Shown here one piece after another: positions 41,748-50,350 of a DNA stretch of 64,000 bases. The translations under genes were made by a program, and so were the position numbers. Numbering within the stretch: the stretch's first letter is position 1; each line of letters opens with the position of its first letter. The stretch is taken from positions 120,735-184,734 of the forward strand of contig JADLDI010000015.1 in assembly GCA_020846745.1 (NCBI GenBank). Reading direction: 5' to 3'. This stretch comes from Bryobacterales bacterium. GTDB taxonomy: Bacteria > Acidobacteriota > Terriglobia > Bryobacterales > Bryobacteraceae. The notes beneath the pieces are model-generated. The model was not told where the DNA came from, searched no databases, and was given only the letters and a program-made list of their open reading frames with translations.

Positions 41748-42764
41748 TTGCGCCGGTGGTACGCACGTCAGATGCTCGCCTGGGAGGACCGCCTCTCCCG
41801 CGCCGACACCGACCGTGTTATCCGGCCCTTTGAATGGGGGCTCAACTGGCTGGGAATCGATGCTGAGCACCCTGATCCTGCCCGTCGGCTGGCCGATTAC
41901 GCCCACGAGGCCGCCGCTCACTCTGTTGAATTTTTCGGTTGCACTACACCCCACGATTTCGAGTTGCACGGGAACTCGCTTCGATTTACAAGTCCCGTGG
42001 TCAGCCCGTACCCTGAAAACAATACCGTATGGGCGGAATGGTTCGAGGCGCCGAAAGCGAATGGGCGCGCCGTGCTTGTCATCCCCCAGTGGAATTCCGA
42101 CGATGGCAGCCACATCGGACTGTGCCGCCTGTTACAGAAAGTCGGAATATCCTCTCTCCGGCTGAGTAAGGCGTACCACCACCGGCGTAAGCCGCCAGAG
42201 ATTCGCCGCGCCGACTATCACGTGTCCGCCAACCTGGGCCGGACGATTCATGCAACCCGGCAATCTGTCCTCGACGCCCGCTGCTGCCTGGATTGGTTTG
42301 CTTCGCAAGGATATTTGCGGATCGGGATCATCGGAACGAGCCTTGGCTCTTGTGTAGCACTTCTTACAGTAGCTCACGACCGGCGCGTCAAGTCCGCCGT
42401 TTTCAATCACGTGTCCATGCGATTTTCCGATGTCGTGTGGACGGGCGCATCCTGCCGACACATTCAGACCTCTTTGCATGCGAACGTCACGCTCGATGAA
42501 TTGCAGGCGGCCTGGTCTGTCATCAGCCCCGCAACCTACCTGCATCTCTTACAAGGACGCGACCTCGAATCTCTACTCATCTGGGGCCGATACGACACCA
42601 CTTTCCTGCCGGAGTTCTCGCAGCAGGTTCTCGATGAGTTCCGCCGGCGCAAGTTGTCCCACAAAGTGGTTACGCTGCCGTGCGGCCATTACAGTTTGGC
42701 GAAGCGCCCGTTTGTCTGGATGGATGGATACGCTATGGTGAATTTCCTACGCAACACCTTGTAG
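41748..42764 (+). CDS. Alpha/beta hydrolase, ABHD18-like
   Basis: About 338 residues. The start is uncertain: TTG 41748 is chosen because a TACACT hexamer (41736-41741) ends 6 nt upstream; TTG 41727 and ATG 41772 are alternatives. The nucleophile motif is GTSLGSC, the acid is in LLIWGRYDTTF and the histidine in LPCGHYS, a complete triad. The layout, with a long N-terminal region (WEDRLSRADTDRVIRPFEWG) before the core, resembles the ABHD18 family. No signal peptide. Substrate unknown. Confidence 0.75.
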   Translation: MRRWYARQMLAWEDRLSRADTDRVIRPFEWGLNWLGIDAEHPDPARRLADYAHEAAAHSVEFFGCTTPHDFELHGNSLRFTSPVVSPYPENNTVWAEWFEAPKANGRAVLVIPQWNSDDGSHIGLCRLLQKVGISSLRLSKAYHHRRKPPEIRRADYHVSANLGRTIHATRQSVLDARCCLDWFASQGYLRIGIIGTSLGSCVALLTVAHDRRVKSAVFNHVSMRFSDVVWTGASCRHIQTSLHANVTLDELQAAWSVISPATYLHLLQGRDLESLLIWGRYDTTFLPEFSQQVLDEFRRRKLSHKVVTLPCGHYSLAKRPFVWMDGYAMVNFLRNTL

Positions 42765-42812
42765 CCATTTCCCCGCTACCCAGATTAGTAGCGTAGCTGC
42801 CGATCAGAGCTG

Positions 42813-42841
42813 TTGACTTTCCTCTCTTGTTCGGGCATCAT
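42813..42841 (+). promoter_or_regulatory. Promoter of the small transcription unit at 42848-43070
   Basis: TTGACT (42813-42818) with a 17-bp spacer and CATCAT (42836-42841). Transcription would start near 42848, well after the hydrolase stop (42764), so this is independent of the upstream gene. Confidence 0.6.
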
Positions 42842-42877
42842 GGAATCATCACTGAGAAAGGAGGTGGTCCAGTAGCG

Positions 42878-42937
42878 ATGGATTCTAGTAGTTGTAGATC
42901 TGAGATTCGTACCACACAGGAGGTGGCCGACTTCTAA
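42878..42937 (+). CDS. 19-codon reading frame inside the small transcript
   Basis: ATG 42878 to TAA 42935-42937 reads MDSSSCRSEIRTTQEVADF. GGAGG lies 13 nt upstream, longer than ideal. The second GGAGGTGG is inside this frame, and its TAA lies in the hairpin loop. After the TAA the same frame remains open for about 25 more codons to a TGA. It may be a leader peptide or incidental. Confidence 0.35.
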   Translation: MDSSSCRSEIRTTQEVADF

Positions 42938-43034
42938 GTCGACTGCTCCCAAAGTACAGGTCACGTTTCAGTGACGGGACCGCTCCTCATCCGGATCGGG
43001 CGCCTTACTGTGTGATCTTAAATTGGATCCGAAC

Positions 43035-43070
43035 CCCCCGTTGCTTCGCGCAGCGGGGGTTTTCGTCTTT
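43035..43070 (+). terminator. Strong rho-independent terminator
   Basis: CCCCCGTTGC (43035-43044), loop TTCGC, GCAGCGGGGG (43050-43059): a 10-bp stem with one G-T pair, followed by TTTTCGTCTTTT. It ends the small transcription unit and separates it from the activase-like operon. Confidence 0.88.
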
Positions 43071-43153
43071 TGGCCTCCTGTTTTCAGACATTTCCGTACA
43101 CTTCCGCCGCCAGTTTTCCCTGCCCCGTTCACCCGCCCAATCGCTCTTTCCGG

Positions 43154-43180
43154 TTGAGATATAGACCCGTTCGCTGTAAT
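43154..43180 (+). promoter_or_regulatory. Possible promoter of the activase-like operon
   Basis: TTGAGA (43154-43159) and TGTAAT (43175-43180) each match five of six consensus bases but are only 15 bp apart. Since the terminator at 43035-43070 blocks read-through, a promoter is needed here. The leader to ATG 43289 would be about 100 nt; GGGAG lies 8 nt before the ATG. Nothing else was seen in 43071-43288. Confidence 0.35.
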
Positions 43181-43288
43181 CTTCTTTTGTTGGTCAAGAT
43201 TCAGCCTCATCCTGGGTGGCAAGTGTCGCGCCAGTGGTGTACCGTAGTGAAAACCGCATTGTTTTGTTAAGTTTCTGGGAGATTGTCG

Positions 43289-45088
43289 ATGAGCACTCAA
43301 CCTTTTGAACCACAGCCAACTCTGAACCCCAACCTGGTGCAGATCAATTCCTCCACTGAGGCTACGATCGAAAGCATCATTCAAAAACGATTGGCCGAGG
43401 AACGTGCCCGCCTGGAGGCGGAAGCCGGCGTACATCGCAAGGAAACCCACCACTTTAAGCGTCCAACCGAACGCCCATTTACTAAAACTGAACGGGGAAA
43501 CACCACACTACTGTTCGGGGGCCTCACCTGGAAGCACGAGAAACTCGTGCACGGCGCCCTGGAAGGTCTCGGTTACCTGGCCGAAGTTCTCCCAACTCCG
43601 AATGTTTCGGCCTTCCAAACCGGCAAGGAGTTCGGCAACAACGGCCAATGCAATCCGACCTACTTCACGGTCGGCAATCTCGTCCAGTACCTCCAATCGC
43701 TCGAAGAGCAAGGGTTTTCCAAACAGGAAATCATCGACCGGTACGTGTTCTTCACCGCCGGCGCCTGCGGCCCCTGCCGCTTCGGTATGTACGAAGCCGA
43801 GTATCGCCTCGCGCTTCGCAACGCCGGTTTCGACGGGTTCCGCGTTCTGCTATTCCAGCAGGCGGGCGGACTATCCCAGTCCGATTGCGAGGCCGGTCTC
43901 GAGATGAATCTCGACTTCTTCCTCGGCATCCTCAACGCGCTCAACACCGGCGACGTCCTCAACGAAGTCGGCTACATCGTCCGTCCGTTCGAGCTGAACC
44001 CCGGCCAGACCGACCAGGTACTCGATCGCGTGATGGACTACATGCACGAGGTTTTTGCCCGCAAACAGCCATTTAAGGTGGAAGACAGCCTCGCTAACTT
44101 CCTCGGTGGCTTCAAGGACACCGCTGAATACGTCGGCAAATTCGTCAACCAACTCCGTGGCGACGACATCACCGCACCCCTCGCCCGGTGTAAGGAGATG
44201 TTCGACGAAATCGAAATCGACCGCCTTCGTGTCAAACCAATCGTCAAGATCACCGGCGAGTTCTGGGCGCAGACCACCGAAGGTGACGGCAATTTCAACA
44301 TGTTCAAGTTCCTGGAACGCGAAGGCGCACAGGTCCTGGTCGAACCCGTCGGCACCTGGATCACCTACATGATTCACCAGGTGATCCAACGGTATAAGGA
44401 TCAGAAGGGTCTCGAAGAAGGCGCCGTGCTGCCGCCGATCTGGCAATTAGGCAAACGCGCCAAGATTGAGTGGAACTTCCGAAACAAAGTTGCCAAACTC
44501 AAACTCGCTGAAGCTGTCTTCCGCCATGAATACCACAAGCTGATGGAGGCGCTTGGCTCGATCGGTCACCATCTTGCCGACCAGTACGAGATGCAGCGCC
44601 TCGGCCATCCCTACTACAACTCCCGCTCGGGCGGCGGCGAAGGCCACCTCGAAATCGCCAAGAACATCTACTACTCCAATAAGGACTTGGCGCACATGGT
44701 GCTTTCCGTCAAGCCGTTCGGCTGCATGCCGTCCACCCAATCGGATGGAGCGCAGGCGGCGGTTGTATCCCATTACAAGGACATCATCTATCTCCCCATC
44801 GAAACGTCTGGGGAAGGCGAAGTCAACGCCCACTCGCGCGTTCAGATGGCCTTGGGTGAAGCTAAGAACAAAGCCAAGCGCGAGTTCAACGATATCCTGG
44901 AAAAAATCGGCATGTCGTTAGACGATCTGAAGCAGTTTGTCGACGAGCATCCGGAAACGCGGCGACCGATGTATCAGGTTCCGCATACAAAAGGTGTCAT
45001 CAGCACGGCAGCCAACTTTGCACTTCACATCGCGGAACGTGCTAAAAGAGAAAGCTGGACCCCGAAGACTGTTGTCGCGGTGAACTAA
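43289..45088 (+). CDS. Activase-associated HgdB/COG3581-like protein (split partner)
   Basis: 599 residues from ATG 43289 (TTG 43283 is possible). It corresponds to the C-terminal part of the large fused acyl-CoA-dehydratase-activase proteins and resembles the HgdB-type dehydratase subunit fold. Candidate Fe-S or structural cysteines lie in QCNPTYFT, ACGPCRFG and SDCEAGLEM, plus KPFGCMPST. No signal or membrane segment; cytosolic. The next gene, 27 bp downstream, encodes the ATPase portion, so the two presumably form one complex. The reaction is unknown; no classical dehydratase alpha/beta genes are in the window. Confidence 0.8.
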   Translation: MSTQPFEPQPTLNPNLVQINSSTEATIESIIQKRLAEERARLEAEAGVHRKETHHFKRPTERPFTKTERGNTTLLFGGLTWKHEKLVHGALEGLGYLAEVLPTPNVSAFQTGKEFGNNGQCNPTYFTVGNLVQYLQSLEEQGFSKQEIIDRYVFFTAGACGPCRFGMYEAEYRLALRNAGFDGFRVLLFQQAGGLSQSDCEAGLEMNLDFFLGILNALNTGDVLNEVGYIVRPFELNPGQTDQVLDRVMDYMHEVFARKQPFKVEDSLANFLGGFKDTAEYVGKFVNQLRGDDITAPLARCKEMFDEIEIDRLRVKPIVKITGEFWAQTTEGDGNFNMFKFLEREGAQVLVEPVGTWITYMIHQVIQRYKDQKGLEEGAVLPPIWQLGKRAKIEWNFRNKVAKLKLAEAVFRHEYHKLMEALGSIGHHLADQYEMQRLGHPYYNSRSGGGEGHLEIAKNIYYSNKDLAHMVLSVKPFGCMPSTQSDGAQAAVVSHYKDIIYLPIETSGEGEVNAHSRVQMALGEAKNKAKREFNDILEKIGMSLDDLKQFVDEHPETRRPMYQVPHTKGVISTAANFALHIAERAKRESWTPKTVVAVN

Positions 45089-45115
45089 GTCGGGAATCGG
45101 AGCCTAGCCCTACAC

Positions 45116-48100
45116 ATGCCTCGTCAACTTTCCATTGGTCTCGATGTCGGATCGACTACCGTTAAGGCGGTCGTCGTCGACGCGACCACCGACCAGATCC
45201 TCTGGCAGGACTATCAACGTCACGATACCAAGCAGCCGGAAAAGACGCTCGAGTTCCTGAAGCGCATTGAAGCCGAAGTTCCTGACTTCACCGCCGAGCA
45301 CTGCCGGATGTTCGTCACCGGTTCCGGCGGCAGCAACATCGGCCGTTTCCTCGGCGCTAAGTTCGTCCAGGAAGTGAACGCCGTTTCGCTCGCCGTCGAA
45401 AAACTGTACCCCGCGTGCGGATCGGTGATTGAGCTGGGCGGCCAGGACGCCAAAATCATCATTTTTAAGGAAGATCCCGAAACCGGCCGCAAAAAGAAAA
45501 TCCCTTCGATGAACGACAAATGCGCCGGGGGTACGGGCGCCGTCATCGATAAGATCAACGCGAAGCTCCGCATTCCCGCCGACGAACTCTGCCAGATGGG
45601 CTACAAGGGGCTGAAGCTCCACCCCGTCGCCGGCAAATGCGGCGTGTTCGCCGAAACCGATATCAACGGTCTACAGAAATCGGGCGTTCCGTCCGATGAA
45701 TTAATGGCATCGCTCTTTGAAGCCATTGTGATGCAGAACCTGTCGGTTCTGACACGTGGCAACACGCTCAAGCCTGAAGTTCTTCTGCTCGGCGGGCCCA
45801 ACACCTACATTAAGGGCATGCAGGATTGCTGGAAGACCAACATCCCCAAGATCTGGTCCGAACGCAACACTCCTCTGCCCGAAGGTATTAACCCTGAAGA
45901 CCTGATCAAGATCCCTTCCAATGCCCAGTACTTTGCGGCGCTCGGCGCAGTCGAGTTCGGCAAAGACGAAGAAGATCACATCGGCCGTTACAAGGGATAC
46001 GACAAGCTCGAGTGGTACATTACCGTCGGCCGCGACGAAGAGAAGAAAAAGAAAGGCGGCAACGGCGGCCTCGCCAAGAACGCCGACGAACTCGCTGCGT
46101 TCCAGGATAAGTACCGCCACAAGAAGTTCATACCTACTCAGTTCCAACCAGGCGAAGTGGTCGAAGGGTTTATTGGCATCGACGGCGGGTCGACATCCAC
46201 CAAGGCTGTCCTGATCTCCAAGGACAAGCAGCGCCGCATTCTCGCCAAGGCCTATCAGTTGTCCAAAGGCAACCCCATCGAAGACACGATGGAGATCTTC
46301 GCCAAGCTGGAACAGCAGATTACCGATCAAGGCGCCACGCTGAAAGTCCTCGGCGTCGGCACCACCGGCTACGCCAAAGATATCCTCCGCGATGTCATCG
46401 GTGCGGACGCCGCTGTGGTCGAAACTGTCGCGCACACCCAGGCGGGCCTGCACTTCTACGACAACGTCGACGTCATCTGCGACGTCGGCGGCCAGGACAT
46501 CAAGATCATCATCCTCAAGAACAGCCGCGTGAAAGACTTCAAGCTCAACACGCAATGTTCGGCGGGTAACGGCTACTTCCTCCAATCGACAGCGCAGGGC
46601 TTCGGTTTCGAAGTCACCCAATTCGCCGACATCGCATTCGCGGCCAAGTCGTACCCCAGCTTCGGCTACGGTTGCGCGGTGTTCATGCAATCGGATATCG
46701 TCGACTTCCAGCGGCAGGGTTGGAAGCCGGAAGAGATCATGGCGGGTCTCTGCAACGTACTCCCCAAGAATATCTGGTTGTACGTTTCGCAAATCCCGAA
46801 CATCTCCGCGATCGGCACCCGGTTCCTGCTCCAGGGCGGAACGCAATACAATCTCGCTGCTGTCAAAGCTCAGGTCGACTTCATCGAGTCGCGGTTCAAG
46901 GGCAAAGACGTCAAGGCAGACGTCATCGTTCACGAGCATTGCGGCGAAGCGGGCGCGATCGGTGCCGGACTCGAAGCCGGACGCCTCTGGGACAACGGCC
47001 GCGTTTCGAGCTTCATCGGCCTCAACGCCGTTCAGGAAATCCAGTATAAGACCACGCGTTCGGAAGCCACCCGGTGTTACTTCTGTAAGAACAAGTGCCT
47101 ACGAACGTTTATCGATGTGAAGACATCGAATCTGTCCGAACTGGCCTATAAACCGCCCAAGACCAAAGTGCCGCTCGAAGAAGGCACCCAGCGCCTGATC
47201 ATCGCCACCTGCGAAAAGGGCACCGTTGAAGACATCAACGAGATGCGCCAGATCAAGGGTTCTCTCGACAAGATGAAGAAAGAGAATCCCAACCTGGTCG
47301 AGATCGCCGCCCGTGCCGTCTTCCGCGTACCGGACGTTCCGAACGTGAGCGACCCCGCGCCGCGCCTCCAGATCACGTCATCGCAAAAGAAGCGCGCCGA
47401 GATGATCAACAAGCGCGAGTCGCTCCGCATCGGCATGCCGCGCGTGCTCAACATGTACTCGCAAACGCCGGTGTTTACGGGCTATTTCGCCTCGCTCGGC
47501 ATTCGTCCGGAGAACATGGTGTTCTCCGATTACACCTCCGAAGAACTCTACAAGGCGGGCGCCAAGCGCGGGTCCATCGACCCATGCTTCCCCTCGAAGC
47601 TTGGCATCCCCCACGTCCATAACCTGCTCTACGTCCACCACGCCAAGCGGCCGCTCGATCTTATCTTCTTCCCGATGATCGATTGCCTCACCAGCGACCT
47701 GTCGCACGTGCAGGGCACCCGCTCGTGCCCCACCGTCGCCACCACCCCGGCGGCCGTCAAGGCGGCGTTCACCAAAGAAGGCGACCTGTTCGCCGAAAAG
47801 AACGTCCGCTTTCTCGACACGTTCGTCAACATCGGCAAGCCTGACATCTTCGAACGCCAGATGTGGGAACAGTTCCGCGACATCCTCGGCCTGTCGGCTG
47901 AGGAAAACGCCCGCGCGGTGCGCGAAGGCTACAAGGCACTCGACCAGTTCAACAACGTCACCCTGCGCGGCTTGGGACGCGAGGTTCTGGAACAACTGGA
48001 ACGCGAAAATCGCCTGGGCATTGTCCTGCTTGGCCGTCCGTATCACAACGACCCCGGCTGTAATCACGAGATCCTCGAAGAGTTCCAGAAGCTCGGCTAC

Positions 48101-48685
48101 CCCGTCTTCTCGCAGGACGCTCTCCCCATCGACGACGACATCGTCTGGCGCCTGTTCGGCGACGAAGTCCGTTCCGGCGAGATTCCGGATCCGATGGCCA
48201 TCTTCGACGTTTGGAAGAACTCCTACTCCGAAAACACGTCCCGTAAGGTTTGGGCCGCGAAGTACGTCGCACGCCACCCGAACCTGGTCGCCCTTGAGCT
48301 GTCCAGCTTCAAGTGCGGACACGACGCGCCCATCTACACCGTGGTCGAAGAGATCGTCGAACACTCCGGTACGCCCTACTTCTGCTTCAAGGACATCGAT
48401 GAGAACAAGCCCACCGGCTCCATCAAGATCCGCACGGAAACCATCAGCTACTTCCTGAAGCGCTACCGCGAAGACATGGTCCTCAACAAGAAGAAGTCAT
48501 CGACCATCGAACAGCAGCTCCGCGAATTCGAGCAGCGCCTGCGCCGCGAACTCCTGAAAGAGAAACTTGCCGCCATGCAGCAGCCCGAGTACGAAGGCGG
48601 CGCCATGCCACAAATCCACGTTTCGGTGGGAGCCTTGGCCGCCTCGCAGCCGCGCCCCCGCGTCCGACACGCTTCCGGCGACTAA
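45116..48685 (+). CDS. Double ASKHA-ATPase activase (BcrA/BadF/HgdC type) with DUF2229 domain
   Basis: 1189 residues. First ASKHA ATPase domain at about 1-290: DVGSTTVK at 11-17, GGQDAK, and the two cysteines that in HgdC bridge a [4Fe-4S] cluster between subunits, Cys136 (CAGGTG) and Cys175 (GKCGVF). Second domain at about 350-640: GIDGGSTSTK, CSAGNG (Cys481) and GYGCAVF (Cys520). A cysteine pair CYFCKNKCLRTF follows, then DUF2229 (about 765-1000) and a helical tail. In the family, ATP hydrolysis drives low-potential electron transfer to a dehydratase or reductase. The partner here is probably the 43289 gene product. Confidence 0.88.
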   Translation: MPRQLSIGLDVGSTTVKAVVVDATTDQILWQDYQRHDTKQPEKTLEFLKRIEAEVPDFTAEHCRMFVTGSGGSNIGRFLGAKFVQEVNAVSLAVEKLYPACGSVIELGGQDAKIIIFKEDPETGRKKKIPSMNDKCAGGTGAVIDKINAKLRIPADELCQMGYKGLKLHPVAGKCGVFAETDINGLQKSGVPSDELMASLFEAIVMQNLSVLTRGNTLKPEVLLLGGPNTYIKGMQDCWKTNIPKIWSERNTPLPEGINPEDLIKIPSNAQYFAALGAVEFGKDEEDHIGRYKGYDKLEWYITVGRDEEKKKKGGNGGLAKNADELAAFQDKYRHKKFIPTQFQPGEVVEGFIGIDGGSTSTKAVLISKDKQRRILAKAYQLSKGNPIEDTMEIFAKLEQQITDQGATLKVLGVGTTGYAKDILRDVIGADAAVVETVAHTQAGLHFYDNVDVICDVGGQDIKIIILKNSRVKDFKLNTQCSAGNGYFLQSTAQGFGFEVTQFADIAFAAKSYPSFGYGCAVFMQSDIVDFQRQGWKPEEIMAGLCNVLPKNIWLYVSQIPNISAIGTRFLLQGGTQYNLAAVKAQVDFIESRFKGKDVKADVIVHEHCGEAGAIGAGLEAGRLWDNGRVSSFIGLNAVQEIQYKTTRSEATRCYFCKNKCLRTFIDVKTSNLSELAYKPPKTKVPLEEGTQRLIIATCEKGTVEDINEMRQIKGSLDKMKKENPNLVEIAARAVFRVPDVPNVSDPAPRLQITSSQKKRAEMINKRESLRIGMPRVLNMYSQTPVFTGYFASLGIRPENMVFSDYTSEELYKAGAKRGSIDPCFPSKLGIPHVHNLLYVHHAKRPLDLIFFPMIDCLTSDLSHVQGTRSCPTVATTPAAVKAAFTKEGDLFAEKNVRFLDTFVNIGKPDIFERQMWEQFRDILGLSAEENARAVREGYKALDQFNNVTLRGLGREVLEQLERENRLGIVLLGRPYHNDPGCNHEILEEFQKLGYPVFSQDALPIDDDIVWRLFGDEVRSGEIPDPMAIFDVWKNSYSENTSRKVWAAKYVARHPNLVALELSSFKCGHDAPIYTVVEEIVEHSGTPYFCFKDIDENKPTGSIKIRTETISYFLKRYREDMVLNKKKSSTIEQQLREFEQRLRRELLKEKLAAMQQPEYEGGAMPQIHVSVGALAASQPRPRVRHASGD

Positions 48686-48752
48686 TTCATCCGATACCGG
48701 CTATTTTGGCCTACAGTTGCGGCAGCAATCTGCCGATACACTGAGCGGCCAC

Positions 48753-49397
48753 ATGAAAAAGAGCTGGGTACCTTTGCTCGTGATCGCGTTAGGCGTTGCA
48801 GTTGTCGCCACGCTGGTGTTTTACGGACTTGTTGTCAGCGGCTTGAGCGGTGTAGAAGCCAAGGCGGAACGAATCGCGATTCCCGCCGGCGGCCCCGACA
48901 CTTCGCTCAAAGTGCCTTCGGGCCTGCGTGCCATTTCCATTCACGTCGTTGACTCCGACGGATTGTTAAAGCTGATGACCCCGCACAGCCGGGTCGATGT
49001 GCAGGCCATCTACGGCCCGCCTGACCGGCTGGAGTTGCGCACCATCGTTCAGAATGTCGAGGTGCTGGCGGTGACGGCCGGCCCGGAACGCGTGCCGGGG
49101 CGCGGCCCCGCCCCTGTGGTCACCTTGGCCACCACGCCCTCCAATGCCGAGATTGTGGGACTCGCCGACACGGCCACAAAGCTCCGCCTGACGCTCAGAA
49201 ACCCGGGCGACCTCGATGGTTTTCCCCGGCCCAGCGTAGGAATGGGAGCAATCACCAACTTCGAGGTCCCGCGAATGGTGGCGGCCAGCCCCGCGGAACC
49301 CGCTATCGTGCCTCAGGCGCGCACCACCGCTTCGCCCGCCACGCCCATACAAGCTCACACGAGTTCTCCCGCGTGTAAGACCTGCGTCCGGCCCTGA
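48753..49397 (+). CDS. CpaB/RcpC-like Tad pilus assembly protein lacking the SAF domain
   Basis: 214 residues from ATG 48753; the earlier frame overlaps the activase gene. N-terminal anchor (WVPLLVIALGVAVVATLVFYG), then the CpaB C-domain: GLRAISIHVVDSDGLLKLM, SRVDVQAIYG, and ATTPSNAEIVGLADTATKLR with LTLRNPGD. The beta-clip SAF domain usually between anchor and C-domain is missing; only a short linker remains. A Pro/Ala/Thr-rich tail follows. CpaB sits at the secretin in Tad systems. Two bp before tadB. Confidence 0.78.
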   Translation: MKKSWVPLLVIALGVAVVATLVFYGLVVSGLSGVEAKAERIAIPAGGPDTSLKVPSGLRAISIHVVDSDGLLKLMTPHSRVDVQAIYGPPDRLELRTIVQNVEVLAVTAGPERVPGRGPAPVVTLATTPSNAEIVGLADTATKLRLTLRNPGDLDGFPRPSVGMGAITNFEVPRMVAASPAEPAIVPQARTTASPATPIQAHTSSPACKTCVRP

Positions 49398-49399
49398 CC

Positions 49400-50350
49400 A
49401 TGCATCTGGTTCCGATCTTCTTCATCACCGTCTTCGGCCTGATCTGTGCTGCCATTCTGATTGCGAACCGGATCCGGCGGCAGCCTGCAGGTACCGGCGC
49501 GCCCCCCACTACGCAAATCGGTGAGTGGTACGCACCGACGCTTCTGCGGAACGAGTCCCTCAGTACGATCTCCGTCTGGGCGACGATTCTCGCCCGTTTC
49601 GCGCAGGTTGTGCAGGTACGCGAGCACATCATGCAAGCGGGCCTGCAGTGGTCGGTCGGCCGGCTGACGGCGATGATGCTACTCGCCGGTACGGCGTCGG
49701 CCGCAGTGTTTTGGCGCCTCGGCTGGACGCCCTGGACGATCACCCTGCTGATCGGTTTCGTTGCAGGCCTCGGTCCCTACATGGCCGTGATCCGCCGCCG
49801 CCGGCTTCGTATCGAGCAGGTGGAACGGGTGTTCCCGGATTGCCTCGAGTCGCTGGCTCGTTCCATGCGAGCGGGGAACGCCTTGGTGCCGAGCTTGGAT
49901 TTGGCGGCCCGCGAAACGGCGCAGCCGCTGGGCGGCGAACTGCGGCGGCTGGTGGATGAACGGAACCTCGGGCTCGATCTGGGCGAGGCCCTCAACAACC
50001 TTGCCGACCGCGTTCCGCTCGCTGAAGTACGTACGTTTGTCGCCGCCATCCAACTACACAGCAGGACAGGAGGCCGTCTGAACGAGGTCCTCGCCCAGTT
50101 GGCCACCAGTATGCGGGAAAACTCGGTGCTGCGTGGAGAGATCCACTCGATTGCGGCGCATGGCAAAGCCACGGGTAAGCTGCTGACCATCCTGCCGCTT
50201 GTATTGGTCGCCCTCATGCTGTTCCTGGAGCCGTCCGGTCTGATCCTGCTTTGGAACGATCCGCTGGGACACCAGCTTATTTGGGCAGCCATGGTCTGCC
50301 TGATTCTGGCCTGGGTGGTGATCCGGCGGATGGTCGAGGTGCGTTGGTGA
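49400..50350 (+). CDS. tadB: TadB-like inner-membrane platform protein
   Basis: 316 residues. An N-terminal helix (FFITVFGLICAAILIANRI), two mid helices, and the T2SSF domain (VFPDCLESLARSMRAGNALV, RTGGRLNEVLAQLATSMREN, LRGEIHSIAAHGKATGKLLT), then two C-terminal helices. It forms with TadC the membrane platform for pilin assembly driven by the TadA ATPase, which is not in this window. Confidence 0.88.
   Translation: MHLVPIFFITVFGLICAAILIANRIRRQPAGTGAPPTTQIGEWYAPTLLRNESLSTISVWATILARFAQVVQVREHIMQAGLQWSVGRLTAMMLLAGTASAAVFWRLGWTPWTITLLIGFVAGLGPYMAVIRRRRLRIEQVERVFPDCLESLARSMRAGNALVPSLDLAARETAQPLGGELRRLVDERNLGLDLGEALNNLADRVPLAEVRTFVAAIQLHSRTGGRLNEVLAQLATSMRENSVLRGEIHSIAAHGKATGKLLTILPLVLVALMLFLEPSGLILLWNDPLGHQLIWAAMVCLILAWVVIRRMVEVRW

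Larger units (their letters stand above)
42848..43070 (+). ncRNA. Candidate structured small RNA or leader-peptide transcript, about 220 nt
   Basis: This fills most of the 524-bp gap between the hydrolase and the activase-like genes. The expected transcript has AAAGGAGGTGG at 42857-42867 and AGGAGGTGG at 42918-42926, both fully complementary to the 16S anti-Shine-Dalgarno end. A hairpin CGACTT-CT-AAGTCG (42928-42941) follows the second copy, and GGAG (42919-42922) can pair with CTCC (42946-42949) so that the motif is folded away. A further hairpin GTCAC-N6-GTGAC lies at 42960-42975, and a strong terminator at 43035. No known RNA family could be assigned from memory. Confidence 0.5.

Noticed and set aside
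42918..42960. Second GGAGGTGG as ribosome-binding site of another small gene
   Set aside because: No ATG or GTG follows at a usable distance; the region folds into a hairpin.
45701..46939. Minus-strand open frame of about 410 codons
   Set aside because: Antisense shadow of the double-ASKHA activase gene; Asp/Val/Leu-rich without domain motifs.
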